Both the position numbers and the translations under genes were made by a program. The notes beneath the pieces are model-generated. The model ran no database searches. It had not been told where the DNA came from and saw only the letters and a program-made list of their open reading frames with translations. This document shows, in pieces, positions 1 to 10,790 of a stretch of 62,000 nt of DNA (its first letter is position 1; every line of letters starts with the position of its first letter). The stretch lies in assembly GCF_000003815.2 (NCBI RefSeq), contig NC_049982.1, positions 4,919,469 to 4,981,468 on the forward strand, given 5' to 3'. This DNA comes from Branchiostoma floridae. Lineage: Eukaryota > Chordata > Leptocardii > Amphioxiformes > Branchiostomatidae.

Positions 1-1039
1 GATCTGACATACACGCCGTTCCGGCATGCATAATTTTTGAGCTGGACAGCCATCTGGCCGTGAAACTTCTTCTGTGTAGCCGTGCAAAGCATACCTTAGT
101 AGTGAAATAGGAGAATGTTATGAATTTGGTGCTTGGTTGTGTTGTTTGGTTGTCAAACTTTGACTTCAGGAGCTGGCCTTGGAAAAGTAAAAAATGTAAA
201 CATGGGAGGGTCGATAGGGGTTTTTTGATTTTGTTGGATTCGAGGGGAAAAATTGACCCTTTGCCGCAATGACTTGTGAAATAGCTACGTATAGTGTTTT
301 GAATCAACATTAAGAGACCAGGTTCACGGTTGTTCATATGGTAAGGACTCCAGTTACCATTATTAGGTGTGCAGGTATGCAGGTACCGCAAACCCCTACG
401 TGCGCCCAGACCCCGAAAGTTCGCGCCCAATTCTCACATCTGGATTCCATTGCCGCCCTGAAGCCAGAGAGGGAGGGTGTGAATTTCACGGGACGGTTCA
501 CTAACTGTTGCAGTGTTACTCCTGAGACATGTATGATGTAGACCTTCTTAGAACCTACTCTCCAAGCAGAGGTTAGGTTCAATCTTGTTCTGATCATCTT
601 TTTCAGGAAGTTTTTTGGATTTAATTTTTTGTTTGCTTGTTGAACAAACATGGAACCTGAGAAAATAGAAATTGCAGCAAAAACGCCTATGTGTGTAAAG
701 ATGTCCTCTTAATGGAGTGTACAGGAATCGCATACATTGCGTACCACACCCTTTCTTAAACTTTGTAATTGTTTCTCGTTCATAGCATTTGAGCTCTTTT
801 TGATACTTTTGTTTTCATGCTCCAAATTTTGTTATAACCACCACCACCACCGGCTATGCTGGAGTAAAAACTCTATCTGGGAAAAGAATTGCTCTGTACT
901 CCATAGACAAATGATAGATGTAGAATGTAGATGATGGTATCAATCTTAAATGCAGCTGACAAGATCGACAGAGAAGACTTGATAAGCTCCTTCATTTGCC
1001 TTATGGTTGCTTATCATTCGTTTTGTCTTGTATTTACAG
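1..1039 (+). other. Unit 1: 3' part of the intron upstream of the first zinc-finger coding exon
   Basis: This stretch matches the introns of the other five units: the GTGAAAC...TTCTTCTGTG...CATATCGTAG-type segment near 60-100, the GGAGGGTC-ATAGGGGTTTTT segment near 207-228, and the GACGGTTCACTAACTGTTGCAGTGTT segment near 493-517 all recur. It ends in the conserved acceptor TTGTATTTACAG at 1028-1039. The matching non-coding first exon must lie to the left of the window. The ORFs here are not conserved between units and I do not count them as genes. Confidence 0.7.
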
Positions 1040-1062
1040 AAGTTGATCCAGACATTGTTGAC

Positions 1063-1917
1063 ATGGCAACAACAGACAGCATGCAGGGTTTGGATGACGT
1101 CAGGAGAGGAGCAGCAGGGGGTTCTGCTGACAGTGTTCTCACCTGGCAAGGAGACAGACATGAGGAGTCTGGGGAGGAGTCCGGTGGGAGAGACAAAGGT
1201 GTGAGAGTGTACAGGTGTGAGGAGTGCAGCAAGGAGTTCAGTAAGCTGTGTAATCTAAAGACTCACACGCGTACTCACACAGGGGAGAAACCTTACAGGT
1301 GTGAGGAGTGCACCAAGCAGTTCAGTCAACTTAGTGATCTGAAGACTCACATGCGGACTCACACTGGGGAGAAACCCTACAGGTGTGATGAGTGCAATAG
1401 GCAGTTCAGCCAGCTGGGTCATCTGAAGTCTCACATGCGGACTCACACAGGTGAGAAACCCTACAGGTGTGAGGAGTGCAGCAGGCAGTTCAGTAAGCTA
1501 AGCAATCTGAAGACTCACATGCAGACTCACACAGGTGAGAAACCGTACAGGTGTGAAGAGTGCAGCAGGCAGTTCCGTAACCTGAGTAATCTTAAAGAAC
1601 ACATGCGGACTCACACAGGGGAGAAACCTTACAGGTGTGAGGAGTGCAGCAGGCAGTTCGGTGTGCTGAGTAGTCTGAAGAGGCACATGCGGACTCACAC
1701 AGGTCAGAAACCCTATAGGTGTGATGAGTGCACCAGACAGTTCAGACAGCTGGGTGATCTAAAGACTCACATGCGGACTCACACCGGAGAGAAACGTTAC
1801 AGGTGTGAGGAGTGCAGCAGGCAGTTCAGTGAGCTGGGTAATCTGAAGAAACACATGCAGACTCACACTGGAAAAACTGAAGGTGTAAGGGACGGAACAG
1901 AGAGTTCTGTGAACTAG
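1063..1917 (+). CDS. C2H2 zinc-finger protein, unit 1 (8 fingers)
   Basis: Predicted nuclear DNA-binding protein of 284 residues. The exon begins after the acceptor at 1038-1039; the start chosen is the ATG in GACATGGCAAC, shared by units 1, 2, 4, 5 and 6, because upstream in-frame ATGs (931) lie in the intron. A leader of about 50 residues (MATTDSMQGLDDV..., then SGEESG) precedes eight tandem fingers of form C-x2-C-x12-H-x3-H joined by TGEKPYR linkers. Helix residues -1,2,3,6 by finger: KCNT, QSDT, QGHS, KSNT, NSNE, VSSR, QGDT, EGNK. The leader does not look like KRAB, SCAN, BTB or ZAD. All cysteines and histidines are present, so the gene looks intact. Target and role are unknown; family knowledge suggests a transcription regulator or repeat silencer, which is inference. 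Confidence 0.9.
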   Translation: MATTDSMQGLDDVRRGAAGGSADSVLTWQGDRHEESGEESGGRDKGVRVYRCEECSKEFSKLCNLKTHTRTHTGEKPYRCEECTKQFSQLSDLKTHMRTHTGEKPYRCDECNRQFSQLGHLKSHMRTHTGEKPYRCEECSRQFSKLSNLKTHMQTHTGEKPYRCEECSRQFRNLSNLKEHMRTHTGEKPYRCEECSRQFGVLSSLKRHMRTHTGQKPYRCDECTRQFRQLGDLKTHMRTHTGEKRYRCEECSRQFSELGNLKKHMQTHTGKTEGVRDGTESSVN

Positions 1918-2050
1918 GAAGTCTGAAGAGACATGTACTCAAATGAAACCTACATGCGTTAAAGGAATACAGCAAGAAGTATGATAGGGAAGACAGGAAG
2001 AATCACAGTGCACTCTCACTAGTGAGGTAACACAATGGTTTACTGGTTAA

Positions 2051-2253
2051 TCTCCAAGCAGATCCTACGGTAGCCTTAGATGGTATCAAAAGCTACCAGA
2101 GGAGTGAAGCCAGCCTAGGAGTGGGAGTGCGTTTGGCTTCTCCCTGTTTCAGTGACGGCAGATCTCCGGTAGCCAAACACACTCCCAGGGCCAGCTCCAC
2201 TCCTCTGGCAGCTTTTGATGCTACCTTATGCTTCCGTAGGATCTGCTTGGAGA
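2051..2253. mobile_element. Foldback MITE copy A (downstream of unit 1)
   Basis: Two arms of about 85 bp are near-perfect inverted repeats: the left starts TCTCCAAGCAGATCCTACGG and the right ends with its complement, CCGTAGGATCTGCTTGGAGA. The loop is about 35 bp around CCCTGTTTCAGTGACGG. TAA flanks both ends (2048-2050 and 2254-2256), a 3-bp TWA target duplication as seen for PIF/Harbinger-type elements. It has no coding capacity. A second copy occupies the equivalent site in unit 5 (21560-21763), while unit 4 near 17042 looks like the empty site. Confidence 0.8.
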
Positions 2254-2519
2254 TAAGTTATTGGTAATGCAGATTAATCTATCTTGACAGCCAGGGGCTG
2301 AATTGTGAGGAGCTTAGAATTGGCGAGACTGTTGTTGAAATGCATTGATTGTAATATTTCCTAATTCACCAGCTAGATAGAGTTAATGACAAGAGGTTTG
2401 GGGAGAGTATCAACCTTTTTTTTAAGGATCTTTTATTTGCTTGTTAATATCTGATCTTCATGTTGATAGTCGTAAATTTGTGTTATAATGTAGAATTTGC
2501 ATATAAAATTGACATGCTT

Positions 2520-2760
2520 CCTAAGTGGTGGAAATACCAAGTTCAAAGTAGTTAATAGAAAGTTCAAAGTTGTTAAGTAGACAATTCAATGTTTAAAGTA
2601 GACTTGTGAAAGTAAAAAGTTTAAAGTTGTAGAAGTAAAAAGTTCAATGTAGTAGAAGTAAAAAGTTCAAAGTTCATAGTAGTGTAGAACAAAGTTCAAG
2701 GTAGTGATGTTGAAAATTTAAAGTACAGCGTTTAAAGTAGTGAAAGTACATTGCATAAAT
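2520..2760 (+). repeat. AAGTTCAAAGTAGTG minisatellite, unit 1
   Basis: Degenerate tandem repeat of roughly 14-20 bp with core AAGTTCAAAGTAGTGAA, present at the same place in the 3' regions of units 1-5. A degraded polyadenylation signal (AAATTAAAC near 2931) follows, where other units have AATAAA, so the repeat probably lies in the 3' UTR of the zinc-finger transcript. Confidence 0.7.
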
Positions 2761-3085
2761 TTCAATGTATTTACATATTACTGGTTTTTGTCTTTGGAGT
2801 TCTCAAACAGATGTAGCAAGTTTAAAAGTAGCAATTTTTATGTCGTTACGTTAAGCGTTACAATAACATAGATACCTTGTTTTCGTTGAGTTTCACAACC
2901 GAGTTATGGAAGAATTCCACTGTCTGGTGAAATTAAACAATCCCAGAGGATGAAAATTACGTTTTTTTTTTCAATGATGTTATAGGTTGAAGAGGTAGTT
3001 TGAAATTTACTTTTTCAGTTGTGCTTGTTTCTGTGGCTTCCTGAGAGAATGACGAAGCGTGGACTGCTGGAAACCCGTGTTAGTC

Positions 3086-3311
3086 TATAAAGGTCACCGG
3101 AGGTTCATGTACAATAGATGGGTAATCAGGGAATGAAATCTGACCTCCAGCCATGAGTACTTCCGGGTCGTAGTGTCCCGACTTCCTGTCCGCGAGGATA
3201 CGCTTGGCTAAGAGTTCGGAGCCCTTTCTCGTCCTTGGAGAAGAAGTCCGCATTCATTCCGTAGCGAGTTCTAGTGTTTCATCAGGCATCTCTGTGTTCA
3301 CTAAGGTTCAG
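3086..3311 (+). promoter_or_regulatory. Unit 2 promoter and non-coding exon 1
   Basis: TATAAAGG at 3086-3093 is followed by a block conserved in units 2-6: GGTCACCGGAGG, ATGGGTAATCAGGGAAT, ACTTCCGGGTCGTAG and GACTTCCTGTCC, the last two being ETS-type sites in their TTCC orientation. The block ends in a strong donor, TTCAG|GTAAGG, after 3311. The next conserved acceptor is at 6128-6129, directly before the unit 2 coding exon. This gives a spliced 5' UTR with the coding start in exon 2. The transcription start itself cannot be fixed from sequence. Confidence 0.7.
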
Positions 3312-3423
3312 GTAAGGAGACTTGTCTTGTGACTCGGTATTCAAAGGTTTGTAGAACAGTGTAAGAAGGAGAAGAAAGTTTCGTGAATACGAGCCACGCC
3401 ACACCGGCATGCATAAATTATTA

Positions 3424-5216
3424 GGGTTTTTAATACGGAAGAGCCTGGGCCCAGGAGCTGGGCTGGCTAGCCTGAAAGACTACCTTTTCCGGGCCCCAAG
3501 GCTATGCATGGGGTTTGGCCTGCAGCTGAAGTTTTTTTTATAAAAAACTGGGTCAATGACAATCCCAGCTGTGGGTGGGATGGGGCTGGGATGGGGAAAG
3601 GTAACAGTTGATCATATTGCTGGGCTTGCAATGAATAACTCAACCAAAATTGGAAGAAAACAATCATAAAACTAAATTCCAAGTATACAACAAAAAATGC
3701 TGGAAATGTTAAGACTGAAGGAGAGGGGTACTAGGCGAAATAAAGAATACTAGGATGGGTCAGGAAATGATAGCGCACAACATCAAATTCAAAACAGATG
3801 TCATGCATGTACGAGAGTGTGTGTCACTGTGTGTGTGTGTGTTTGTACATGAAATTTCTTTGTAGAAAAACTGGGTCAGTGGTAACCCAAGACAACAGTT
3901 GGTCCTCTAGGATAGGGGCTGTTTACCAAAACATCAAATTTGAAACAGATGCCTCAAACATCAAGTGTCAGTGAGCATGGATGTAGGAATGGATGTATGT
4001 TATGTGTTTATAGAACTTTATTGCTCGACATTTGTACATGGTACAAAGTATGGCAACGACTGTTACACAAAGTACAAAATAGGTGTAGAGAATAAGACTT
4101 GATATCCTAATTAACATAGCAAGAAGGGCTGACACATTAGTCTTTGATATAGTGTTACAATCGAGTTGGGCTATACATGAGATTCATTACTCTTTCTAAT
4201 AGCAAAGTAGTCTTTGATATATTTGCCTATCCTTGCATTATGGGAGTCGTGGCATCCAAAGATATATACAAATCTGTCTGTAGCATCGAGTCTCTTGAAA
4301 TCTGCTGTACTGGATTCGAGAAATGTAAATAGCTCATTACGTAAAATAGCGTATCTAGAGCATTCCATTAAAAAGTGAAATTCATCTTCAATATGCTTTG
4401 GACAGAAAGGACAGAACCTTTGGTCAGGGGCTACATTGTAATATCTACCTGTTTCAATATTCAATTTATGGCTGCTGATTCTTAACTGAGTAATCGCTTT
4501 TCGAATTTCAAAATTGTTTATATCATAAAGGTATGTTTCTTGTTCATAACATTCTTTTGATTTGCTAAGAAAAGACAGCTTTGAATTGTTTTCAATAGAA
4601 TTAAACCACTTTTGTATATATGTATCTTGTAGCCGGAGGCGTAGTTGGTTGACAATATAATCTATATTATAAGCCTCAGGTTTCATCCATATGTGTCCAA
4701 AGCCATGGTAACAGAGAATGTCCTTAACATGGTTAATCCAGTCTTGATTATCAGTAAGTACAGTGTTGTATGCATCGCGAAGCAGAGAGTCCTCATTATG
4801 TCAACTGTCAATTGTATGTGAGGGGGGTGTATAATATGACGTGTAATGTTAGTGTTGTTTGTGCTATTCGTTTCTCTCATGCAGGACAATTACTGATAGC
4901 CACTATAAGTATTGTAGGAATGACTGCCAGTATAGTCAAAGGAAAAGTAAATGTACTAATAACCCTTGAAGTTACAGTAGTTGATGTTGATTGTTCATTG
5001 CTGTAAACCATTGAACCCCAATCCCCCATATGATATGACCAAACTGTTGCCTTCTGTCCAATGCACCCTGCATGCACTGGACTTGTCGGTTACCCAGTTG
5101 TAGGTTTAAAAAAATCTATTAATGGGTCAAACCCCATCAATAGCCTTGGGGCCCAAAAAGGGTGGCCTGGCTAGCCTGCAGGCTAGCCTGCTGGGCCCAG
5201 GCTTTTCCGTAAACCC
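3424..5216. mobile_element. 1.8-kb terminal-inverted-repeat element with 9-bp target duplication
   Basis: Ends are inverted repeats of about 130 bp: the left begins GGGTTTTTAATACGGAAGAG and includes CCTGGGCCCAG; the right end reads as complement GGGTTTACGGAAAAGCCTGG. Both carry the GGGCCCCAAGGCTAT block. AAATTATTA flanks it exactly (3415-3423 and 5217-5225). The paralogous intron of unit 5 holds the uninterrupted site (CATAAATTATTTACTTTCTTTGTCCGG split here), near 18885-18910. A 9-bp duplication fits Mutator-like or similar elements. I see no transposase; the interior holds a LINE fragment, so it is non-autonomous. Confidence 0.85.
4171..4686 (-). pseudogene. Non-LTR retrotransposon reverse-transcriptase C-terminal fragment, nested
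   Basis: An open frame of about 171 codons resembles the C-terminal end of LINE ORF2 proteins: a segment near ITQLRISSHKLNIETGRYY followed by a CCHC-like pattern C-P-F-C...H...D-E-F-H-F-L-M-E-C. The minus-strand continuation below 4171 ends around GCAATAAAGTTCTATAAA (reverse of about 4010-4030), plausibly the LINE 3' end. It lies wholly inside the 3424-5216 inverted-repeat element. It lacks the catalytic fingers-palm part and is a 5'-truncated relic. Confidence 0.65.
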
Positions 5217-6152
5217 AAATTATTAACCTTCTTTGTCCGGACTGTGTTTCTTTGTTTAGACCGTGAAACCTATGTTCCTGTCCTCAGGCCGTGAAACCTA
5301 TTTTATTTTGGCGCATCTGCGTAAAAACATATCGTAGCGGGGGAAAAGAAAAGCAGGTAATGTATTTAGGGCTGTGTAAGTTGTGCTGGCTAAAGTAATG
5401 AGGTCTTACGATTGTTCAGTGACGTAGAAAATGAAAACAATAGAGGGTCAATAGGGTTATTTAGATTTTGTTGGATTGTTAGATTTTGGAGGACTATACG
5501 TGTATATGAAGCTTTGTCGCATGAAATCGTGAGATACCTACATACAGTGCTTTTGGTCAACGTTTAGCAACCAGGTTCACAAAAGCTGCCATGGAAATAA
5601 TGCAGTTTCTATCAAAATAACCCAACAAATCCCTACAGTACATACGCCCCGTCCCCGAAATAATCGCTCACATCTGGAATCCATTGTGCCCCTGAAGCCA
5701 GATGGGGAGGGTGTGAATTTTAGGGGACGGTTCACTAACTACTGCAGTATTGATCCTGTGATGTATACACCTTCATAGAACCTCTCTCGAAACAAAGGTT
5801 AGGCAAGACTTGTTTTTGACGTCTTTTTCGATTGTCAATTTTGGTTTTCTACATTTTATCAGAATGTTTTTGTTTGGCTGGTGGAAAGTGCACGAAAATG
5901 CTTGAAAGATGCTAAAAATGAATAAAGAGCCAAACCTCTGCTTGGACAGTACAAAGAACAAACAATCGCATACATTATAACATATATCACCATTTCCAGT
6001 TCGTATGGTTTCTTGTTGGTATCAATGTTTTTAATTGTAAAACGCAGCTCACAATATTGACAGAGGACAAGATTGCCTTGTTCAGTTACCTCACAGTTGA
6101 TAATCGTTTGGTATGTATTGTATTTACAGACTTTATTCCAGATATTGCTGAT

Positions 6153-7013
6153 ATGGCAACAACAGAAGGCATGCAGGGTTTGGATGACGTCATGAGAGGA
6201 GCAGCAGGGGGTTCTGCCGACAGTGTTCTCACCTGGCAAGGAGACAGACGTGAGGAGTCTGGGGAGGAGTCCGGTAGGAGAGACAAAGGTGTGAGGGTGT
6301 ACAGGTGTGAGGAGTGCAACAAGCAGTTCAGTAAGCTGAGTAATCTGAAGAGGCACATGCGCACTCACACAGGGGAGAAACCCTACAGGTGTGACGAGTG
6401 CAGCAGGCAGTTTAGTCAGCTGGGAGATCTGAAGTCTCACATGCGGACTCACACAGGAGAGAAACCTTACAGGTGTGAGGAGTGCAGCAGACAGTTCAAA
6501 AGGCTGAGTATTCTGAAGACACACATGCGCACTCACACAGGGGAGAAACCCTACAGCTGTGAGGAGTGCAGCAGGCACTTCAGTGACCTGGGTCATATGA
6601 AAAGACACATGCACACTCACACAGGGGAGAAACCTTACAAGTGTGAGGAGTGCAGCAGGCAGTTCAGTCAGCTGAGTGATCTGAAGAGGCACATGCAGAC
6701 TCACACTGGGGAGAAGCCTTATGGATGTGAGGAGTGCAGTTGTCAGTTCAGTAGGCTGGATAGTCTTCAGACTCACATGCGTACTCACACTGGGGAGAAA
6801 CCCTACAGGTGTGAGGAATGCAGCAGGCAGTTCAGTGTGCTGAGTAATCTGAAGACTCACATGCGGACTCACACAGGTGAGAAACCCTATAGTTGTGGGG
6901 AGTGCAGCAGGCAGTTCAGTCAGCTGAGTCATCTGAAGTCTCACACACGGACTCACACAGACGAGAAACCGTATAGGTGTGAGGAGAGTGCAGCAGGCAG
7001 TTCGGTGTGCTGA
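6153..7013 (+). CDS. C2H2 zinc-finger protein, unit 2 (8 intact fingers, ninth frameshifted)
   Basis: The coding exon starts after the acceptor at 6128-6129; ATG is in GATATGGCAAC. It encodes 286 residues: the shared leader, eight complete C2H2 fingers, then a stop inside a ninth. Helix -1,2,3,6 residues: KSNR, QGDS, RSIT, DGHR, QSDR, RDST, VSNT, QSHS. Finger 3 has Ile at position 3, unusual for DNA contact. In finger 9, GAGGAGAGTGCAGC replaces the usual GAGGAGTGCAGC: a 2-nt AG insertion at about 6986 shifts frame and ends the protein after [11 protein letters not shown]. The rest of finger 9 is still readable to about 7057 in another frame. The eight-finger product may well be functional. 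Confidence 0.85.
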   Translation: MATTEGMQGLDDVMRGAAGGSADSVLTWQGDRREESGEESGRRDKGVRVYRCEECNKQFSKLSNLKRHMRTHTGEKPYRCDECSRQFSQLGDLKSHMRTHTGEKPYRCEECSRQFKRLSILKTHMRTHTGEKPYSCEECSRHFSDLGHMKRHMHTHTGEKPYKCEECSRQFSQLSDLKRHMQTHTGEKPYGCEECSCQFSRLDSLQTHMRTHTGEKPYRCEECSRQFSVLSNLKTHMRTHTGEKPYSCGECSRQFSQLSHLKSHTRTHTDEKPYRCEESAAGSSVC

Positions 7014-7740
7014 GTAGTCTGAAGAGGCACATGCGCACTCACACTGGAGAAAAATGAAGGCATAAGGTATGCATCAGGCAGTGAACTGCCACTGGGATGT
7101 GTGATAACCTGAAGAAACATGTACATTCAAACTGGTACGATACCTTTAAGTATGAGGAGGACAGCCAAGAAGTCTGTTAGCTGGGTACATTGAAGGAACA
7201 CTCACAGTCATGACAGTCTTACAGGTCAGATCACTGAAGCCAGCAAACAGTTAAGTAGGGGAAGTGTGATGTCATGATTTATATGCAGCCAAACAATGCC
7301 TGTGGGTGCATTCTGAACATCTGTAGTATTGTGTTTACCTCGAAATCGTAGATTTAGAGGTTTGTTGTTTGAAGTTTGGATACTTAGCACAGGGTGCAGA
7401 TAACAAGTGCACCTGAAGACTAACACATGTGTTATCAACCTGTTAGTTGTTTTTGTTCTTCTTGTTGTTTCTGTTTGGCACAACATTTCTTCTTTTGAGT
7501 AAGACATCTGCATATCTTTATTTTGGACACAATGCTGTTTCAATTTATTGATTGTATGCTTTGGAAGCATAACAGCAGAATGATGCAAATGATCACAGAT
7601 TGATCGAGAATGCCATAGATATAGCTTTTTTTGCAGAAGTAGTCATCTGTATTTTGATTCTTGATTCTTCTCGTAGTTGATAGTCGTGATATTTCGTTAT
7701 TTTGTTAAGGTTTGCAAAATGTTAACATTCATCCTAAGTA

Positions 7741-7925
7741 GTGGAATAATAGAGTTCAGAGTAGTGAAATTCAAATTAGTCAATTTAAAGCAGCAAAAGT
7801 AGTAAGGAGTTCAAAGTTGTTAAGTTCAAATTAGTTACGCTCAAAGTGAAAGTTGTACAAAATTTAAAGCACAATTTAGTGAAGTACAAAGTTAAAAGTA
7901 TTGAGGTACGAAGTTAAAAATGTGC
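7741..7925 (+). repeat. TTCAAAGTAGTGAA minisatellite, unit 2
   Basis: Shorter, more degraded version of the 3' minisatellite of unit 1, with repeated AAGTTCAAA and AGTAGTGAA words. It lies between the unit 2 stop and the AATAAA at 7992-7997. Confidence 0.6.
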
Positions 7926-7991
7926 TAATTTTTACTTGCCATGTGTTTGTTGAATATTGAAACCTGATATTTTAGGTCCTTGGTTTAGTTG

Positions 7992-7997
7992 AATAAA
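7992..7997 (+). terminator. Candidate polyadenylation signal AATAAA, unit 2
   Basis: AATAAA in TTGAATAAAACAAC occupies the position where units 3, 4 and 5 also have AATAAA, just upstream of the conserved words GAGGATGAAGATT and TCAATGATGTGATG. It implies a 3' UTR of about 0.95 kb for unit 2. Confidence 0.5.
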
Positions 7998-8798
7998 ACA
8001 ACACAAAAATATGGAGATTATGTCGTCTTCTTCAATGATGTGATGATATACGTTAATAGACCACGGCAATGAGTTATATTTTGCTTGCTAAATGACGGGT
8101 TGGCTTGTGGGTGTGTTTGTGGACAGCACAACTCGAGAAGCTGTGCGTGGCTGGATCTTTTATGAAATTTAATACGTTTTGTGATGTCAGCAACACGCAA
8201 CGGAAGAACAAGTCTGGGCCTCCTCAAGCAGAGGGTAGCCTGCGGTCATCTCCAAGCAAATGTAACGGTGGTAAGGCAGTATCCAAAGGACCAGCCAATA
8301 TCCAACAGGCCCTGTTGTTTAAGTCGTTTAATACTGTTTGATCCTCTGGATAGAGTATTACCACCGATAGATCTCTCTCAGGGGAGTGAAAGAGGCCATT
8401 TACATCACAGCCCACCAACATTCCCTCAATCGAGACCGGGGCCGATACCAACTGCCAAGCACCTTTGACCCTTTGCTGAAGTCACACTTCCGTTCCTGAT
8501 GTGCGACGTAGGCTTTGGGTCATTTCAACTTGATAAGGATCAGAGGACTGATCGAAAGCTTGCTCGTAAGCGCTTTGCTTTGTGTACGGATATAAGGTCT
8601 TAAAATTGTAACATAACACCGATAGATCTGTTTGGAGATTAAGCCTCTGGCATGTTTTTGACATCTTTTTAGGCCTTTTATAGATTCTTGCCAATCAGGT
8701 GCACACAAAAAAATCTGACAAGAAATCTCGATAAATGCCTAAGATTAAGAAGTGTAACCTCTGTATGTAGAGTGTGTGCATCGAGTTGAAATGGACAT

Positions 8799-9030
8799 AC
8801 TTAGATTTTGATTATTCAAATCATTACTTTATTTACATAATCATTGACGGCATTCTCTACGTCCATGAGAGATTCATGAGAGGTTTTTCGTTTTATACAT
8901 CTGTTATATTTGGTTTGAGAAGATTATATTTTATTACACTTAGATTATGATTAAGCAAATCAGTTCTTTATTTACATAATCGTTGACGACATTCTCTACG
9001 TCTATGAGAAAGATTCATGAGAGGCATTTC
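8799..9030. repeat. Tandem duplication, period about 137 bp
   Basis: The block TTAGATTTTGATTATTCAAATCA...CATAATCATTGACGGCATTCTCTACGTCCATGAGA...TTCATGAGAGG near 8802-8885 recurs with few changes near 8939-9024. It sits between unit 2 and the unit 3 promoter and has no coding potential that I can see. Confidence 0.7.
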
Positions 9031-9573
9031 CTATGAAAAGCCGCCTGCAGGCCGATTTGAGCCTTCATGAATAAACAAAGTTCAAACAATACACGTATCT
9101 GTTATATTTGATTTGCATGTTTTGTTAGAAATGCCTATAAAATGGCAAATAATAATACGTAAATCTTGTCAGTCACAGCACTTAGGTTGAGGTTAACATC
9201 GTCATACACAAAGTGTGCAAATTACAAATACTTTCCATAAGTCAATGAGACTATAATTGGCGGGGCATGTTGTCGCGGAACTCTTGTCCACGCATGTATA
9301 GATATATACTGTTGTAAAAAGGCATTATGAAGAACAATCAGCATAACCGTGTGGCATTCTGAAGCATAGAAAGATTGCATCTAGCACCGGGGTAATGCTT
9401 AGATGACTTAGATTGACGTCTGGCACGAACCACAATATCATCAGGAATATGACTGCATGTTCTGCATACAACGAAGTGCATTTTCGTTACGCAGTGGTTT
9501 CCTGTGGCGGTCTGGAAGAATAGCGTAGCGTAGACTGGTGACAACCCGTGTTACTGTTACTGACTACTAAGTC

Positions 9574-9797
9574 TATAAAGGTCACCGGAGGCTCATGTAC
9601 AATAGATGGGTAATCAGGGAATTAAATTTGACCTCTATCCATGAGTACTTCCGGGTCGTAGAGTGTCGACTTCCTGTCCGCGAATACGCTTGGCTTGGTG
9701 TACGTGGCTATTTCTCGTCCTTGGAGAAGAAGTCCGCCTTCCATCCGTAGCGAGTTCTACTGTTTCATCAGACATCCCTGTGTCAGCTAAGTTCCAG
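9574..9797 (+). promoter_or_regulatory. Unit 3 promoter and non-coding exon 1
   Basis: TATAAAGG at 9574-9581, then the shared exon-1 block (CACCGGAGGCTCATGTACAA, GATGGGTAATCAGGGAAT, ACTTCCGGGTCGTAGAG, GACTTCCTGTCCGCG) ending TTCCAG|GTAAGA at 9797. The intron to the coding exon acceptor (10748-10749) is 952 bp. Confidence 0.7.
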
Positions 9798-10790
9798 GTA
9801 AGAAGACTTGACTTGTGACTCGGTATTCAAAGGTTTGTAGAACAGTGTAAGAAGGAGAAGAAAGTTTCATGAATCCCCTTGATGAATCTGACCACGCCAC
9901 TCCGGCATGTTTTTTTTCAGAGCTGGACTGTCATCAGGCCGTGAAACCTACCTGTCTTCTGTGCAGCTGCGTAAAAAAACATATCGTAGTGGGGAGAAAC
10001 GAAAGCATGTTATACATTTGGTTGTTTTATGGCTGTCTAATGTGACTATTCAGGAGCTGGCCTTGGAAAAGTACAAGAATGTAAACATGGGAGGGTCAAT
10101 AAGGGTTTTCCAATTTTGTTGGATTCGAGGGGCAAAAAGTGACGCTTTGTCGCAATGACTTGTAAAATACCTACATACAGTGTTTTGAATGAATATGAAG
10201 TGACCAGGTTAACAATTGTTCACATGGTAAGGACTCCAGTTACCTGTCTTAGGTGTACTGGAAACCCCTACGTGCGCCCCGGCCGCGAAAGTTCGCGCCC
10301 CATTCTTACATCTGGATTCCATTGTCGCCATGAAGCAAGAGGGGGGGGGGGGTGAATTTCAGGGGACGGTTCACTAACTGTTGCAGTGTTACTCTCTAGA
10401 CACCTGCACCTACATAAAACCTACTTTCCAAGCAGAGGCAAGGCTTATTTTTGATATCTTTTTGAATTGTTTATTTTGGTTATCTATTTTGTCAGAATTT
10501 CTTGTTTGCCTGCTGGAGAGCGAGGAATGCCTGAAAAATTAAGAGCCGAACCTCTGCTTTGACAGTTCAAAGAACCAACAATCGCATACATCACAACGCA
10601 CATGACTATTTCCTATAGTTTGTATGGTTTCTCGTTGATAGCATTTGTTTTGAATGTTAAAACGCAGCCCACAATATTAACAAAGGACAAGATTACCTTG
10701 TTCAGTTACCTCACGGTTGATGATAGTTTGCCTTGTCTTGTATTTACAGAAGTTATTCCAGATATTGCTGACATAGCATCAACAGACAGC

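Noticed and set aside
931-1062. Upstream in-frame ATG extending the unit 1 protein by 44 residues
   Set aside because: It lies before the conserved TTTACAG acceptor, and the extension is not conserved in the other units, so it is intronic.
5859-6956. Long minus-strand ORF (365 codons) opposite unit 2, and similar ones opposite all the finger arrays
   Set aside because: The repeats ([23 protein letters not shown]) are exactly the antisense reading of the 84-bp finger unit; the finger codons happen to avoid antisense stops. No independent evidence of coding.
8105-8468. Overlapping ORFs of 70-95 codons on both strands near 8.1-8.5 kb
   Set aside because: Not conserved in the other units and without motifs.
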